From contig JAFXZJ010000024.1 in the NCBI GenBank assembly GCA_017541305.1, forward strand, positions 1-64,000: a stretch of DNA of 64,000 bases, written 5' to 3'. The first letter of the stretch is position 1. Each line of letters starts with the position of its first letter. This document shows, one piece after another, positions 32,719 through 43,490 of this stretch. Under the pieces are notes generated by a model, which saw only the letters and a list, made by a program, of their open reading frames with translations, had not been told where the DNA came from and ran no database searches. Both the position numbers and the translations under genes were made by a program. The DNA is from Clostridia bacterium. GTDB taxonomy: Bacteria > Bacillota > Clostridia > Christensenellales > CAG-138.

Positions 32719-32746
32719 AAGGCGCCGCCCCGGAGGACGGCGCCTT
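32719..32746. terminator. Terminator after dockerin gene
   Basis: AAGGCGCCG (32719-32727) pairs with CGGCGCCTT (32738-32746). On the minus strand the stem is followed by TCCTTATTCTTTT. It lies ~20 bases after the dockerin protein stop and just beyond the sipL remnant, so it may work in both directions. Confidence 0.7.
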
Positions 32747-32765
32747 GAAAACATGCGGGATATGA

Positions 32766-34757
32766 TCAGTTATTCATCACTATATCGCATATAGCGGCGG
32801 CGTCGAGTATGTCGACGAGTCCGTCGAGATTTGCGTCGGCATTCAGCAGGCCCTCTTCGGTGAGCACGGCGCTGTTCAGAAGATACGCGGTGAGCGCCGA
32901 AACGTCGGCAAGCTCCACAGTGCCGCTGCAGTCGGCGTCGCCTATAAGCCTTATGCGCTCATAGACCGCGGTGACGGTCATGTCGGAGGTGACGTTGGAG
33001 AAGTCCGCGGGATCCCAGCCGACGAATTCATAGCCCTCATGCACGGGGGCTTCGGGCGCGGCCGCCGCACTGCCGTCCTCGACCTGAACGACCTCTATCA
33101 CGTCGTCCGTGAGCCCGTCGACGAAGGTGACCTCGTGATAGACGGGCTCGGGAGTTTCATCTCTGCCCCAGAGCTCGATCTGATCGAGCATCAGCGCCCA
33201 TTCGTCGTATCCGGTATGGCGGAACGCAACGTAAACGGTCTGCCCGGCATAATCGGCAAGATCGATCTCGGTGCGGGAATAGACCGAGGAGGGCTCATAC
33301 GCGCTCTTGAGCACGCTCATTTCCGTGATATCGTTCGTCGTGCCTATATAGACCGCAAGATCGTCCATATACGTGGAAGAATAGTTCTTTGCGTAATAGG
33401 TGAGCATCGGCTCGGAAGCGGGAACTGTAAGCGCGGGAGTGATCAGCCAGTTATCGGCGTCTGCATTGATCTTGTAATCACCGGACCAATAGGATGCGGA
33501 GTATGCAAAGCCCGTGCCCTCATACGCCGTATAATTGCCGTCGGTCGTTTTTCGCTTCCAATTAAGGCCGTCGCCGTCCGCGTCGACGAGCGTGAACCCA
33601 CTCATCTCCTCGTCGCTCTCGAAATAGAAGCCCACGACCGGCACGGGTATCTCGGGAGCGTTCTCGCCGGTGATCGTGACGTTTACGCTGTCGTTGGAGC
33701 CCTGAAGCGCTATCAAGAATTCATACACGCAGCCGTCTATGAACTCGTAATCATCCTGCCTGCCGCCCACGTTGCCCTGCTCGGATGCGATCCATATGCG
33801 GTCGCCGGGCGTGGGGTTGGTGATGCACCAATCGTATATGCCCGCGGGGAGCTCAAGCTCCAAGGTGCCGTCGATAAGCACGTTGGAGGTGCTCATCGCG
33901 CCGTCCGCTCCCGCGGGGATCTTGTATTCGAATTCATCATAGGTTTCCGCCGAGGCGTCGCCTGAATCGGTGAGGGGGCCTCCCTCGGGGATCACGGAGC
34001 CGAAGGTGTTGGCGTCGGCGTCGATGAGCATCTGATAACCCGAACCGTCGCCCCAGACGTCATGCACGGTGAGCACTATCTTCGCATTGCCCTCGGCGGG
34101 AGGCGCGACGGTGGGCGCGGGAGTGGGCTCAACGAAATCCTGCTCGGTATAGATCTCGACCAGGTCTATATTGAGAAAGAACATATCGGAGATATTATAG
34201 TGCCTGATGGCAAAATAGACCGTCTGCCCCGCGTAATCGGCGATATCGATATTGCGCTGAGTATAATCGCCCGTGGCAATGGCCTCGCCCGCTATCTGCG
34301 TCATATCGGCCGTGTTGGGCGAAGTGCCGGCATACACGGCATAATGCTCTTCGCACCAGTCCGCATCCTGACCGCATACCATGAAAGTGAACACCACCGC
34401 GTCTTCGGGCACCGCTACCGCGGGAGTGATCGCCCAGTTATCGGGAAAGAGGGCTTCTCCCCCCTCATTGTCATATGAAGCGGAGAATATAAGCCCCTCG
34501 CCGCTGAACGCGGTCATATGCGGAGTCAGGCTGTAATCACCCTGCCATTCCCAGTTGAAGCCGTCGCCGTCGCTGTCGATAAAAGTCCAATCGGTGGGCT
34601 CGGTCTCAAAATCCCAGCACAGCTCGGGGATGCGTGCATCTGGCAAAGCGTGGCTCCTTGCCGCTTCGGCAGTCCTGTCGGCGGCGCCCGCACCCGCGGG
34701 GAACACGGCGATGATCATGATGAGCGCCACCAGCAGCGCGATTCTTTTTCTTGTCAT
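32766..34757 (-). CDS. Secreted dockerin protein with gingipain-like adhesin modules
   Basis: A 663-residue exported protein. Signal peptide 1-~25 (ends AGAGA). Choice-of-anchor J / cleaved adhesin beta-sandwich 46-204 and again 374-531, each with the DWTFIDSDGDGFNW and NWAITPA type motifs and the DLADYAGQTVYVAFRH strand. Between them, ~225-361 reads VLTVHDVWGDGSGYQMLIDADANTFGSVIPEGGPL... and YDWCITNPTPGDRIWIA, close to DUF2436 of Porphyromonas gingipain/HagA adhesins. An InlB-type repeat (~541-600) and a dockerin type I domain (604-663, two Ca-binding DADCSGTVELAD and DANLDGLVDILD loops) end it. It probably binds host or matrix proteins and docks to a cohesin scaffold encoded elsewhere. Confidence 0.87.
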   Translation of the reverse strand: MTRKRIALLVALIMIIAVFPAGAGAADRTAEAARSHALPDARIPELCWDFETEPTDWTFIDSDGDGFNWEWQGDYSLTPHMTAFSGEGLIFSASYDNEGGEALFPDNWAITPAVAVPEDAVVFTFMVCGQDADWCEEHYAVYAGTSPNTADMTQIAGEAIATGDYTQRNIDIADYAGQTVYFAIRHYNISDMFFLNIDLVEIYTEQDFVEPTPAPTVAPPAEGNAKIVLTVHDVWGDGSGYQMLIDADANTFGSVIPEGGPLTDSGDASAETYDEFEYKIPAGADGAMSTSNVLIDGTLELELPAGIYDWCITNPTPGDRIWIASEQGNVGGRQDDYEFIDGCVYEFLIALQGSNDSVNVTITGENAPEIPVPVVGFYFESDEEMSGFTLVDADGDGLNWKRKTTDGNYTAYEGTGFAYSASYWSGDYKINADADNWLITPALTVPASEPMLTYYAKNYSSTYMDDLAVYIGTTNDITEMSVLKSAYEPSSVYSRTEIDLADYAGQTVYVAFRHTGYDEWALMLDQIELWGRDETPEPVYHEVTFVDGLTDDVIEVVQVEDGSAAAAPEAPVHEGYEFVGWDPADFSNVTSDMTVTAVYERIRLIGDADCSGTVELADVSALTAYLLNSAVLTEEGLLNADANLDGLVDILDAAAICDIVMNN

Positions 34758-34794
34758 TTGCTTCTCCTCCTGATAAGCGGATATGGTTATATGG

Positions 34795-34823
34795 AGTATA
34801 ACACATAGCGTACCGTTTGTCTA
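34795..34823 (-). promoter_or_regulatory. Promoter of the dockerin gene
   Basis: On the minus strand TAGACA (34823-34818), 17 bases, extended -10 TGTTATACT (hexamer 34800-34795); start codon ~38 bases downstream. The remaining ~170 bases to tspO show no gene. Confidence 0.7.
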
Positions 34824-34999
34824 TAATATATCGGTAAAATTTTGAAAAAAATCGTCCCCGATTTTGCCGTTCCGCCGATGCGGTTTGTTACAATTTTACG
34901 GCTGTTTGGGACGATTTTATTGATTTGTTTCTCGACTTCCCGACAATTACGCTCCGGTCATAAATCTGTAAAATATTTTCAGTAGGTATCCCTTCTCCA

Positions 35000-35479
35000 T
35001 CATCTGTTCAGCAGGTAGGTGCCCATATTGAGATATGCGGCAAAGAGCAGCCATATAAGGTATGGAAACTGCAGGTTGCCCGCCGGGATATCGATCTTTT
35101 TGAAATCGGCGATCATCCTGACGACGAGCACGATAAGTATCAGCAGCCACACAAATGCCGCAAGGCGCAGCCCCAGCGAGAAGAACAGGGGCGACCAGAG
35201 CGCGTTGACTATAAGCTGAGCGCTCCATATAAGCAGCGCGGGACGCGTATCCATTGTGTTTTTCAGATATACGCGCGCGGCGGAAATGCCCATGAGCGTG
35301 TAAAGCGCCGTCCATACGACGGGGAAAAGCCAGCCGGGCGGCGCAAGGGGCGGCTGAGAAAGCTGCGCAAAGCGCTTCATACCTTCCATGGAGGCCAGCG
35401 CGGATATCAGCCCGACCGCAAGAGCGATCCCTATCCCCGCCGCGTAAGCCGCCGCGGGCGAGAGTTTTTTCATTTTCAT
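35000..35479 (-). CDS. tspO: TspO/MBR family membrane protein
   Basis: A 159-residue five-helix tryptophan-rich sensory/translocator protein. Family motifs: PPLAPPGWLFPVVWTALYTLMGISA and IWSAQLIVNALWSPLFFSLG, and the conserved WLLFAAYLNMGTYLLNR end. Such proteins bind tetrapyrroles and relate to stress and porphyrin handling. AAAGGAG lies ~10 bases before the ATG. It stands alone between the dockerin gene and rpmB, on the opposite strand to rpmB. Confidence 0.93.
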   Translation of the reverse strand: MKMKKLSPAAAYAAGIGIALAVGLISALASMEGMKRFAQLSQPPLAPPGWLFPVVWTALYTLMGISAARVYLKNTMDTRPALLIWSAQLIVNALWSPLFFSLGLRLAAFVWLLILIVLVVRMIADFKKIDIPAGNLQFPYLIWLLFAAYLNMGTYLLNR

Positions 35480-35541
35480 GCCTGAGATACTCCTTTATTC
35501 CGAATTATTATTATATATGCTTATTTTTCTTAAAAATATGC

Positions 35542-35570
35542 TTGCAATTCGTTTTAAGCTGTGGTAAAAT
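35542..35570 (+). promoter_or_regulatory. rpmB promoter
   Basis: TTGCAA (35542-35547), 17 bases, TAAAAT (35565-35570); start codon of rpmB ~68 bases downstream. Confidence 0.7.
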
Positions 35571-35637
35571 ACTTGCGTTTGATTTTTAAGCCAAGCCCAA
35601 AGGGCTTTTCGGTTTATCTCGGCAAGGAGGTGTAAAT

Positions 35638-35829
35638 ATGAGTAAGTATTGTGAGGTTTGCGGTAAGGGCACCATGAGCGGCAACCTGGTAAGCCATTCC
35701 AACAGGAAGACGAGGACCAGCTGGGCTCCCAACATCCAGCGCGTAAACGTTATCGTCAACGGCACTCCCAAGAAGATGAACGTCTGCACACGTTGTCTCC
35801 GTACCGGCAGGGTACAGCGCAGCGTCTGA
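35638..35829 (+). CDS. rpmB: Ribosomal protein L28
   Basis: A 63-residue 50S subunit protein, normal length. It starts MSKYCEVCGKGTMSGNLVSHSNRKTRTSWAPN and ends with NVCTRCLRTGRVQR. The two CxxC pairs (C5/C8 and C50/C53) show the zinc-binding form rather than the zinc-free paralogue used under zinc limitation. AAGGAGG is 8 bases before the ATG. Confidence 0.97.
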   Translation: MSKYCEVCGKGTMSGNLVSHSNRKTRTSWAPNIQRVNVIVNGTPKKMNVCTRCLRTGRVQRSV

Positions 35830-35842
35830 TCAAGGTATCTTT

Positions 35843-37237
35843 ATGAGAAGTGAATTAACTATGGATAAAATCGTAGCTCTGTGTAAAAACCGGGGCTACA
35901 TTTTCGCTGGGTCGGAAATCTACGGCGGTCTTGCAAACACCTGGGATTACGGTCCCCTGGGCGCAAGGCTCAAGAACAACGTGAAGGACACCTGGCGCAA
36001 GCGCTTCATTCAGGAGCGTCACAACAGCTTTGAGGTCGACGCCGACATACTAATGCACCCAAGAGTATGGGAAGCGAGCGGTCATATCGCCAGCTTTTCC
36101 GATCCCCTGCTCGACTGCAAAGAGTGCAAGATGCGCTTCCGCGCCGATAACCTCATCGAGGAGTTCGATCCCGAAGCTCACGCCGATTCCATGACCCACG
36201 AGCAGATGTTCGATTTCATCAAGGCTCACCATATCGCCTGCCCCAACTGCGGTAAGCACAACTTCACCGATATCCGTGAGTTCAACCTGATGTTCCAGAC
36301 CTTCCGCGGGGTCACCAACGACGCCAAATCCGCGATCTATCTGCGTCCCGAAAACGCGCAGGGCGAATACGTCAACTTCACCAACGTACAGCGCACCATG
36401 CGCGCAAAGCTGCCCTTCAGCATAGGCCAGATCGGCAAAGCGTTCCGCAACGAGATCACTCCCGGCAACTTCACCTTCCGCACCATCGAGTTCGAGCAGA
36501 TGGAGTTCCAGACCTTCTGCAAGGAGGGCACCGACGCCGATCTTTACGAGTATTTCAAGGAATACGGAATGCAGTATTATAAGGATCTGGGCATAGCTCC
36601 CGAGCATTTGAGGTTCCACGATCACGAGAAGCTCGCGCATTACGCCAAGGCCGCCTGCGATATCGAGTTCCTCTTCCCCTTCGGCTGGGGCGAGATCAAC
36701 GGCACCCACAACCGCACGGACTTCGACCTCAAGCGTCATCAGGAATACAGCGGCACCAACATGGGCTATCTCGATCCCGTGACCAACGAGCGCTATATCC
36801 CCTATATCATCGAATCCACTTACGGCCTTGACCGCACCGTGCTGGCGCTCATCTGCGAAGCTTATGACGAGGAGCTGCTCGACGAGAAGACGAACGACGT
36901 CCGCGTGGTGCTTCATCTCAAGCCCGCCGTCGCTCCCTTCAAGGCCGCCGTGCTGCCCCTTTCCAAGAAGCTCTCGTCCAAGGCGATGGAGGTGCGCGAT
37001 ATGCTCTCCAAGCGTTTCATGGTCGATTTCGACGAGACCGGTTCCATCGGCAAGCGCTACCGCAGGGAGGATGAAATAGGCACCCCGCTGTGCATCACCG
37101 TCGATTTCGAGACTATCGAGGGCGGCGAAGGCGTTGAGCCCGATACCGTCACCGTGCGTGACCGTGACACGATGGAGCAGATAAGGCTGCCCATTGCGGA
37201 GCTTGAAAGCTACATTGCCAAGATCTGCGAATTCTGA
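35843..37237 (+). CDS. glyS: Glycyl-tRNA synthetase, class II dimeric type
   Basis: A 464-residue alpha2-type glycine-tRNA ligase (GlyQS-like), charging tRNA-Gly. Features: MDKIVALCKNRGYIFAGSEIYGGLANTWDYGPLG at the start, insertion with CxxC pairs, motif 2 IGQIGKAFRNEITPGNFTFRTIEFEQMEFQTF, EINGTHNRTDFDLKRHQEYSG and motif 3 ESTYGLDRTVLALI, then the anticodon-binding domain. The first ATG (35843) follows AAGG; Met7 is an alternative. It starts 13 bases after rpmB, so it probably shares that promoter. It is the alpha2 rather than the alpha2-beta2 form. Confidence 0.95.
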   Translation: MRSELTMDKIVALCKNRGYIFAGSEIYGGLANTWDYGPLGARLKNNVKDTWRKRFIQERHNSFEVDADILMHPRVWEASGHIASFSDPLLDCKECKMRFRADNLIEEFDPEAHADSMTHEQMFDFIKAHHIACPNCGKHNFTDIREFNLMFQTFRGVTNDAKSAIYLRPENAQGEYVNFTNVQRTMRAKLPFSIGQIGKAFRNEITPGNFTFRTIEFEQMEFQTFCKEGTDADLYEYFKEYGMQYYKDLGIAPEHLRFHDHEKLAHYAKAACDIEFLFPFGWGEINGTHNRTDFDLKRHQEYSGTNMGYLDPVTNERYIPYIIESTYGLDRTVLALICEAYDEELLDEKTNDVRVVLHLKPAVAPFKAAVLPLSKKLSSKAMEVRDMLSKRFMVDFDETGSIGKRYRREDEIGTPLCITVDFETIEGGEGVEPDTVTVRDRDTMEQIRLPIAELESYIAKICEF

Positions 37238-37245
37238 TAATGAGT

Positions 37246-37296
37246 AATGAAAAAAGGCCGGCAAGGGCGGATGCGCTCAAACCGGTCTTTTTATAC
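37246..37296 (+). terminator. glyS terminator
   Basis: AGGCCGG pairs with CCGGTCT (one wobble) around a ~20-base loop, followed by TTTTTAT; A-rich on the 5' side, so it may also serve the convergent MATE gene. Confidence 0.6.
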
Positions 37297-37298
37297 CT

Positions 37299-38643
37299 TC
37301 AATACCCGAACTTTTTCTTTTTCAGCGCCACGAACAGGAAGCACAGCAGCGACGCCATGAGCTCGGCTATGACTATCGACCACCATATGCCGTTTATGCC
37401 AAGCACGAGCGGCAGGAGCAGCACGCACGCGGTCTCGAACACAAGCGTGCGCAGGAACGAGATCAGCGCGGAGGTGAGCCCGTCTGAAAGGGCGGTGAAG
37501 AAGCCGGAGCCGAATATCGCAAAGCCCATGAACAGGAACGACAATGCGAATATACGGAAGCCCGATACGGTCAGATCGAAGAGCTCCCGATCATAGCTTA
37601 CGAATATTCTGCCGATCGGGGCGGCGAGCGCCTGAGCCAGGATCACCATTGAGACCGAAAAGCAGGCTATGATCGTGAAGCTTTTTACTCTGAGACTGTG
37701 AAGCTCGCCGCGGTCCTGCGCGCCGAAATGGAAGCCGATCACGGGCGCGGTGCCAACGGAATAGCCTATGAACGCGGCGGAGAACAGCATGCTGACGTAC
37801 ATCATCACCCCGTAGGCGGCAACTCCGTTTTCGCCGGCATATTTCAAAAGCTGCACGTTATAAAGCATGCCCACGACGCTCATCGCAATGCTGTTTACAA
37901 ACTCGGAGGAGCCGTTTAACGCGGCTCTTGCAAGCACCGCCCTCGAATTTGGCCCTGCCGAGCCTGAGAAGGCTGCTGTTTTTGCCGAAAAAGTAGATCA
38001 AAGGGATCACGCCGCCGAGGAACTGAGATATCCCCGTTGCAAGCGCGGCTCCGATGAGCTTTTGTTCCTGCGGGAGAAGCGGCACGAGTATCGCGTCGAG
38101 CGCCATATTCACCACACCGCATGCGACTGTTACGAGGAAACCGAGATTCGGCTTCTCGGCTGTGACGAAAAAGCTTTGGAAAAGGAACTGCAGCACGAAA
38201 AACGGCAGGGCGCAAAGCACCACTCTCGCATAGACGACGCTGTTTTCAAGCAGCTCGCCCTCGGCTCCCATAAGTGAAGCAATGGGGCGTATGAACGCTA
38301 TGCTCAAAACCGCAAACAGCACTCCCAGCGCGAAGGTGAAATAAACGAACAGCGAAAAATACCTGTTGGCCCTTTCGGGATCGCGCTCGCCGAGCGTCTT
38401 TGCGACTATCGCCGTGCCGCCCGAACCGAACATGAAGCCCACCGTGGACGTGATCATCACGAACGGCATGATGAAGTTGACCGCCGCAAAGGGAGTCTTG
38501 CCCGCGAAATTCGATACGAAGAAGCCGTCCACCACACCGTAGATCGACGTGAATATCATCATGGCGATGGAGGGCAGCGTGAATCTTAACAGCTTTCCGT
38601 AAGTGAAATGATCGGAAAGCTTTATTTCGTTTTTAGCGTTCAT
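37299..38643 (-). pseudogene. MATE-family multidrug efflux transporter, frameshifted
   Basis: Two overlapping minus-strand frames together make one full MATE protein of ~445 residues (12 helices). The N-terminal part (38643 to ~37943) runs MNAKNEIKLSDHFTYGKLLRFTLPSIAMMIFTSIYGVVDGFFVSN... to RAKFEG. The C-terminal part resumes with VLARAALNGSSEFVNSIAMSVVG. The switch lies at about 37936-37946, where one extra G in GGGCGGTG explains the shift. MATE proteins export drugs or metabolites with Na+ or H+. GGAGG precedes the ATG, which overlaps the marR stop as AAATGA. It could be a sequencing error; no long homopolymer suggests slippage. Confidence 0.8.
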
Positions 38644-39074
38644 TTTATATCCTCCGCCCTTTCCTTAAGACCGCGCATGTATTTTTCAAGCAAGCGGATA
38701 TGCTCCTCTATCTCGTTTGGCTCGAAGCCCTTAAGCACTTCGCACTCGATCTCGATCAGCTTATCCGCCGTGTTTGCCGCATACCGGAGCCCGCGTTCCG
38801 TAAAGCGAACCATCCTTCCCCTTCCGCCGCCCGGCTCGACCGTGATGTATCCTTCCTTTTCGAGCTTGTTTATTGCGGAGTTGGCCGTCTGCTTGCTTAT
38901 GCCGCTCTGCTTGTAAAGCCGGGTAAGCAGGCAGGAATCGCCGTTATCCCTTATCGTATAAAGCAGGCGCATAACGCTGTCGGGCACGCCGATCCTTTGG
39001 GACGCCTTGTGATATACGGTGTCCGTTTCGGCCATCAGGTAGTTTATTCGGCGTATGGCTTCGATCACTTCCAT
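38640..39074 (-). CDS. MarR-family transcriptional regulator
   Basis: A 144-residue winged-helix regulator. The DNA-binding part is LTRLYKQSGISKQTANSAINKLEKEGYITVEPGGGRGRMVRFTERG, with the wing GGGRGRM. Helices at both ends form the dimer. Coupled to the MATE gene, so it probably represses it in response to a small aromatic or toxic ligand (typical of the family). A strong promoter is directly upstream. Confidence 0.88.
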   Translation of the reverse strand: MEVIEAIRRINYLMAETDTVYHKASQRIGVPDSVMRLLYTIRDNGDSCLLTRLYKQSGISKQTANSAINKLEKEGYITVEPGGGRGRMVRFTERGLRYAANTADKLIEIECEVLKGFEPNEIEEHIRLLEKYMRGLKERAEDIK

Positions 39075-39109
39075 TGGTCCATCCTCTTTGTCCGATTTCG
39101 TACTTTGTG

Positions 39110-39138
39110 ATTATAGCATTGCAGAAGGCGCGAGTCAA
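39110..39138 (-). promoter_or_regulatory. marR-MATE promoter
   Basis: On the minus strand TTGACT (39138-39133), 17 bases, TATAAT (39115-39110); the marR start is ~35 bases downstream, so a MarR operator should lie nearby. Confidence 0.75.
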
Positions 39139-39150
39139 CAATAATGCAAA

Positions 39151-39185
39151 ATATAAAAAGGAGCGCCCGCATAAGCAGACGCTCC
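39151..39185 (-). terminator. yitT terminator
   Basis: An 11-base stem with two wobbles (39160-39170 with 39175-39185, loop ATAA) followed on the minus strand by TTTTTATATTTT. Confidence 0.8.
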
Positions 39186-39209
39186 GAAGCTTCGGGATAT
39201 TCTTACCGA

Positions 39210-40115
39210 TCATTGTTCGTTCAGGCGGTTGAAGCCGAGACCGTAGGCCTCGTCGACGGTGGAGATGGTGACCATGGCGTTGGGATCGCTCTTCTTGACG
39301 ATCTCGCGCACGGTGAAGACCTCGGTCTTGGAGCAGAGGCACATGATTATGTGCTTCTCCTGCCCCGTGTATGCGCCGACGCCCTTGACGAAGGTGACGC
39401 CGCGCTCGGTCTCCTTGAATATCTTGTCCTTTATCTCGTCGGTGTTTTCGGAGATTATGAGCAGCATCTTCTGCGCTCCGGAGCCGTACATCAGCTTGTC
39501 GATGACGAGCGACGAGAGTATCGTCATTATGATGCCATAGAGCACGGCGTTGATATTGCCGAACACAAGGCCGCCGATGAGTATGATGGAGCCGTCGATG
39601 AAGAGCGTGATGGAGCCGAGCGACATATGGGGCTTCTTTTTGCGTATGCTCATTATAACGAAGTCGCTGCCGCCGGTGGAAGAGCCGCGCATGTAAATGA
39701 GCGCAAGTCCCGCGCCGGTGAGTATGCCGGCGAATATAGCGGCGATAAGGCGGTTGGCCTCGGCGATCTGTTCTCCGCCGTACTTGGGGAACAGCGGCGC
39801 GACGAAGTCGCCTATGATCCACATGAAGAACATCGTGATGAGGGACTTCATAAAGAACTTCCTGCCCAGAAGCTTGTAGCAGATAAGCGCTATGGGTATG
39901 TTGATAAGGTTCTGGCACAGGAAGAGCGGCATCCACGGCAGGTAATGGTTTATGATAATGGAAATACCGCCGACGCCTCCCGGCGCGAAATCCGCGTTGG
40001 AAGCGAAGGTATAGAAGCCCACGGCATACAGCACGCTGCCTATGATATCATAGATCACGTCTATGCCTATCTCCTTCATCTTATCCTTGGTAAAATAGCT
40101 CTTCAATGCTTTCAT
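39210..40115 (-). CDS. YitT family membrane protein (DUF161-DUF2179)
   Basis: A 301-residue protein. Five or six transmembrane helices (~15-200) include the family motif NADFAPGGVGGISIIINH and RGSSTGGSDFVIMSI. The C-terminal soluble DUF2179 domain (~225-295) reads GVTFVKGVGAYTGQEKHIIMCLCSKTEV. The function is unknown; some Firmicutes relatives are sporulation-induced. The ATG at 40115 has GGAGAAA upstream. It lies directly after the ppdK-type terminator hairpin at 40127-40165, so its own promoter is unclear and read-through may be needed. Confidence 0.88.
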   Translation of the reverse strand: MKALKSYFTKDKMKEIGIDVIYDIIGSVLYAVGFYTFASNADFAPGGVGGISIIINHYLPWMPLFLCQNLINIPIALICYKLLGRKFFMKSLITMFFMWIIGDFVAPLFPKYGGEQIAEANRLIAAIFAGILTGAGLALIYMRGSSTGGSDFVIMSIRKKKPHMSLGSITLFIDGSIILIGGLVFGNINAVLYGIIMTILSSLVIDKLMYGSGAQKMLLIISENTDEIKDKIFKETERGVTFVKGVGAYTGQEKHIIMCLCSKTEVFTVREIVKKSDPNAMVTISTVDEAYGLGFNRLNEQ

Positions 40116-40126
40116 ATCTTTCTCCG

Positions 40127-40167
40127 AAAAAAGCGGCCGCAAGGTTTTCCCCTGCGGCCGCAAGTCA
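40127..40167 (-). terminator. Original ppdK terminator (distal copy)
   Basis: On the minus strand GCGGCCGCAGG and CCTTGCGGCCGC form a strong GC hairpin followed by TTTTTT (40132-40127). The copy next to the intact gene (40495-40525) has the same hairpin without the T-run, so the distal copy is probably the ancestral gene end. Confidence 0.7.
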
Positions 40168-40273
40168 AACCGTGGTATTATCAGTCGTTATTCAGCTTCG
40201 CCTGCGCAGCGGCAAGACGGGCTATGGGCACGCGGAACGGGCTGCAGGAAACGTAATTCAGGCCGATCCTGTG
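40132..40273 (-). pseudogene. Duplicated 3' end of ppdK with terminator
   Basis: About 141 bases nearly identical to 40494-40634: the last ~30 codons of ppdK ([30 protein letters not shown] and stop) plus its terminator hairpin. Only three differences are seen (one extra C in the hairpin loop, and G/A changes near 40250 and 40271). Identity stops abruptly after CGGCCTGAATTACG side codons. It has no start and cannot encode a protein on its own. Confidence 0.85.
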
Positions 40274-40493
40274 AAAAAGCGACCTGTGGGAGCCGCGCGG
40301 GTCAGCGCGTCCGCGCCGCGATAGCGTGAGCGTTTAGAAATCGTAACAGTGTTACGATTTCAGCGAACGCCGAGCAGCTATGCTGCGAAGGAGAACCGCG
40401 ATATGTCAAGCCGGTTTTACCGCTCCTGCGAGACATATCCTAGCCTCTTTCGCACGCTGTTGTTTAAGTGAAGTCTGCCCCGTTAGGAAATAC
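40274..40493. repeat. 220-base palindrome-rich insert between ppdK 3' copies
   Basis: No gene on either strand. It contains a perfect hairpin GAAATCGTAAC-AGT-GTTACGATTTC (40337-40361), extended by GCGTT/AACGC, and a nested pair with outer arms GATATGTC/GACATATC and inner arms CGGT/ACCG. With one copy of the ppdK end it forms a ~361-base unit. It looks like a small mobile or REP-type sequence, or scar of a lost element. Confidence 0.55.
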
Positions 40494-40541
40494 AGCGGCC
40501 GCAAGGTTTTCCCTGCGGCCGCAAGTCAAACCGTGGTATTA

Positions 40542-43169
<2,628 letters not shown>

Positions 43170-43237
43170 AAGATTTCCTCCAATATATTTTCGTTTTTTT
43201 GTAACCAAAATAACACTCCCCCGATGGGGAACGCTTA

Positions 43238-43266
43238 ATTATAATACAGTTTCCCCCATATTTCAA
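43238..43266 (-). promoter_or_regulatory. ppdK promoter
   Basis: On the minus strand TTGAAA (43266-43261), 17 bases, TATAAT (43243-43238); about 70 bases before the ppdK start. Between here and dnaG I see no further gene. Confidence 0.75.
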
Positions 43267-43490
43267 TACTTTTTCATATATATATTGTGAAAATCGCCGT
43301 CGATACGCGCGTTTTTTACACCCGCAAACGCCCAAGGCGGCGCCGATACGGCTAAAGCTTTGACCTTGAACCCGTTTACCTTCGATGTTTTATTCCTCTT
43401 CACGACAAAATATATCTTTTAATTTTGCAGGAGAACGGGATTTTTCGGAGAATAATAGCAACACAAGGTGCACGGAAGGAGGGTTTTTAC

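Noticed and set aside
32479-32754. 91-codon minus-strand frame
   Set aside because: It is the antisense of the duplicated sipL LysM remnant and runs through the terminator hairpin.
36050-37264. 404-codon minus-strand frame
   Set aside because: Antisense shadow of glyS; no ribosome binding site and no family features.
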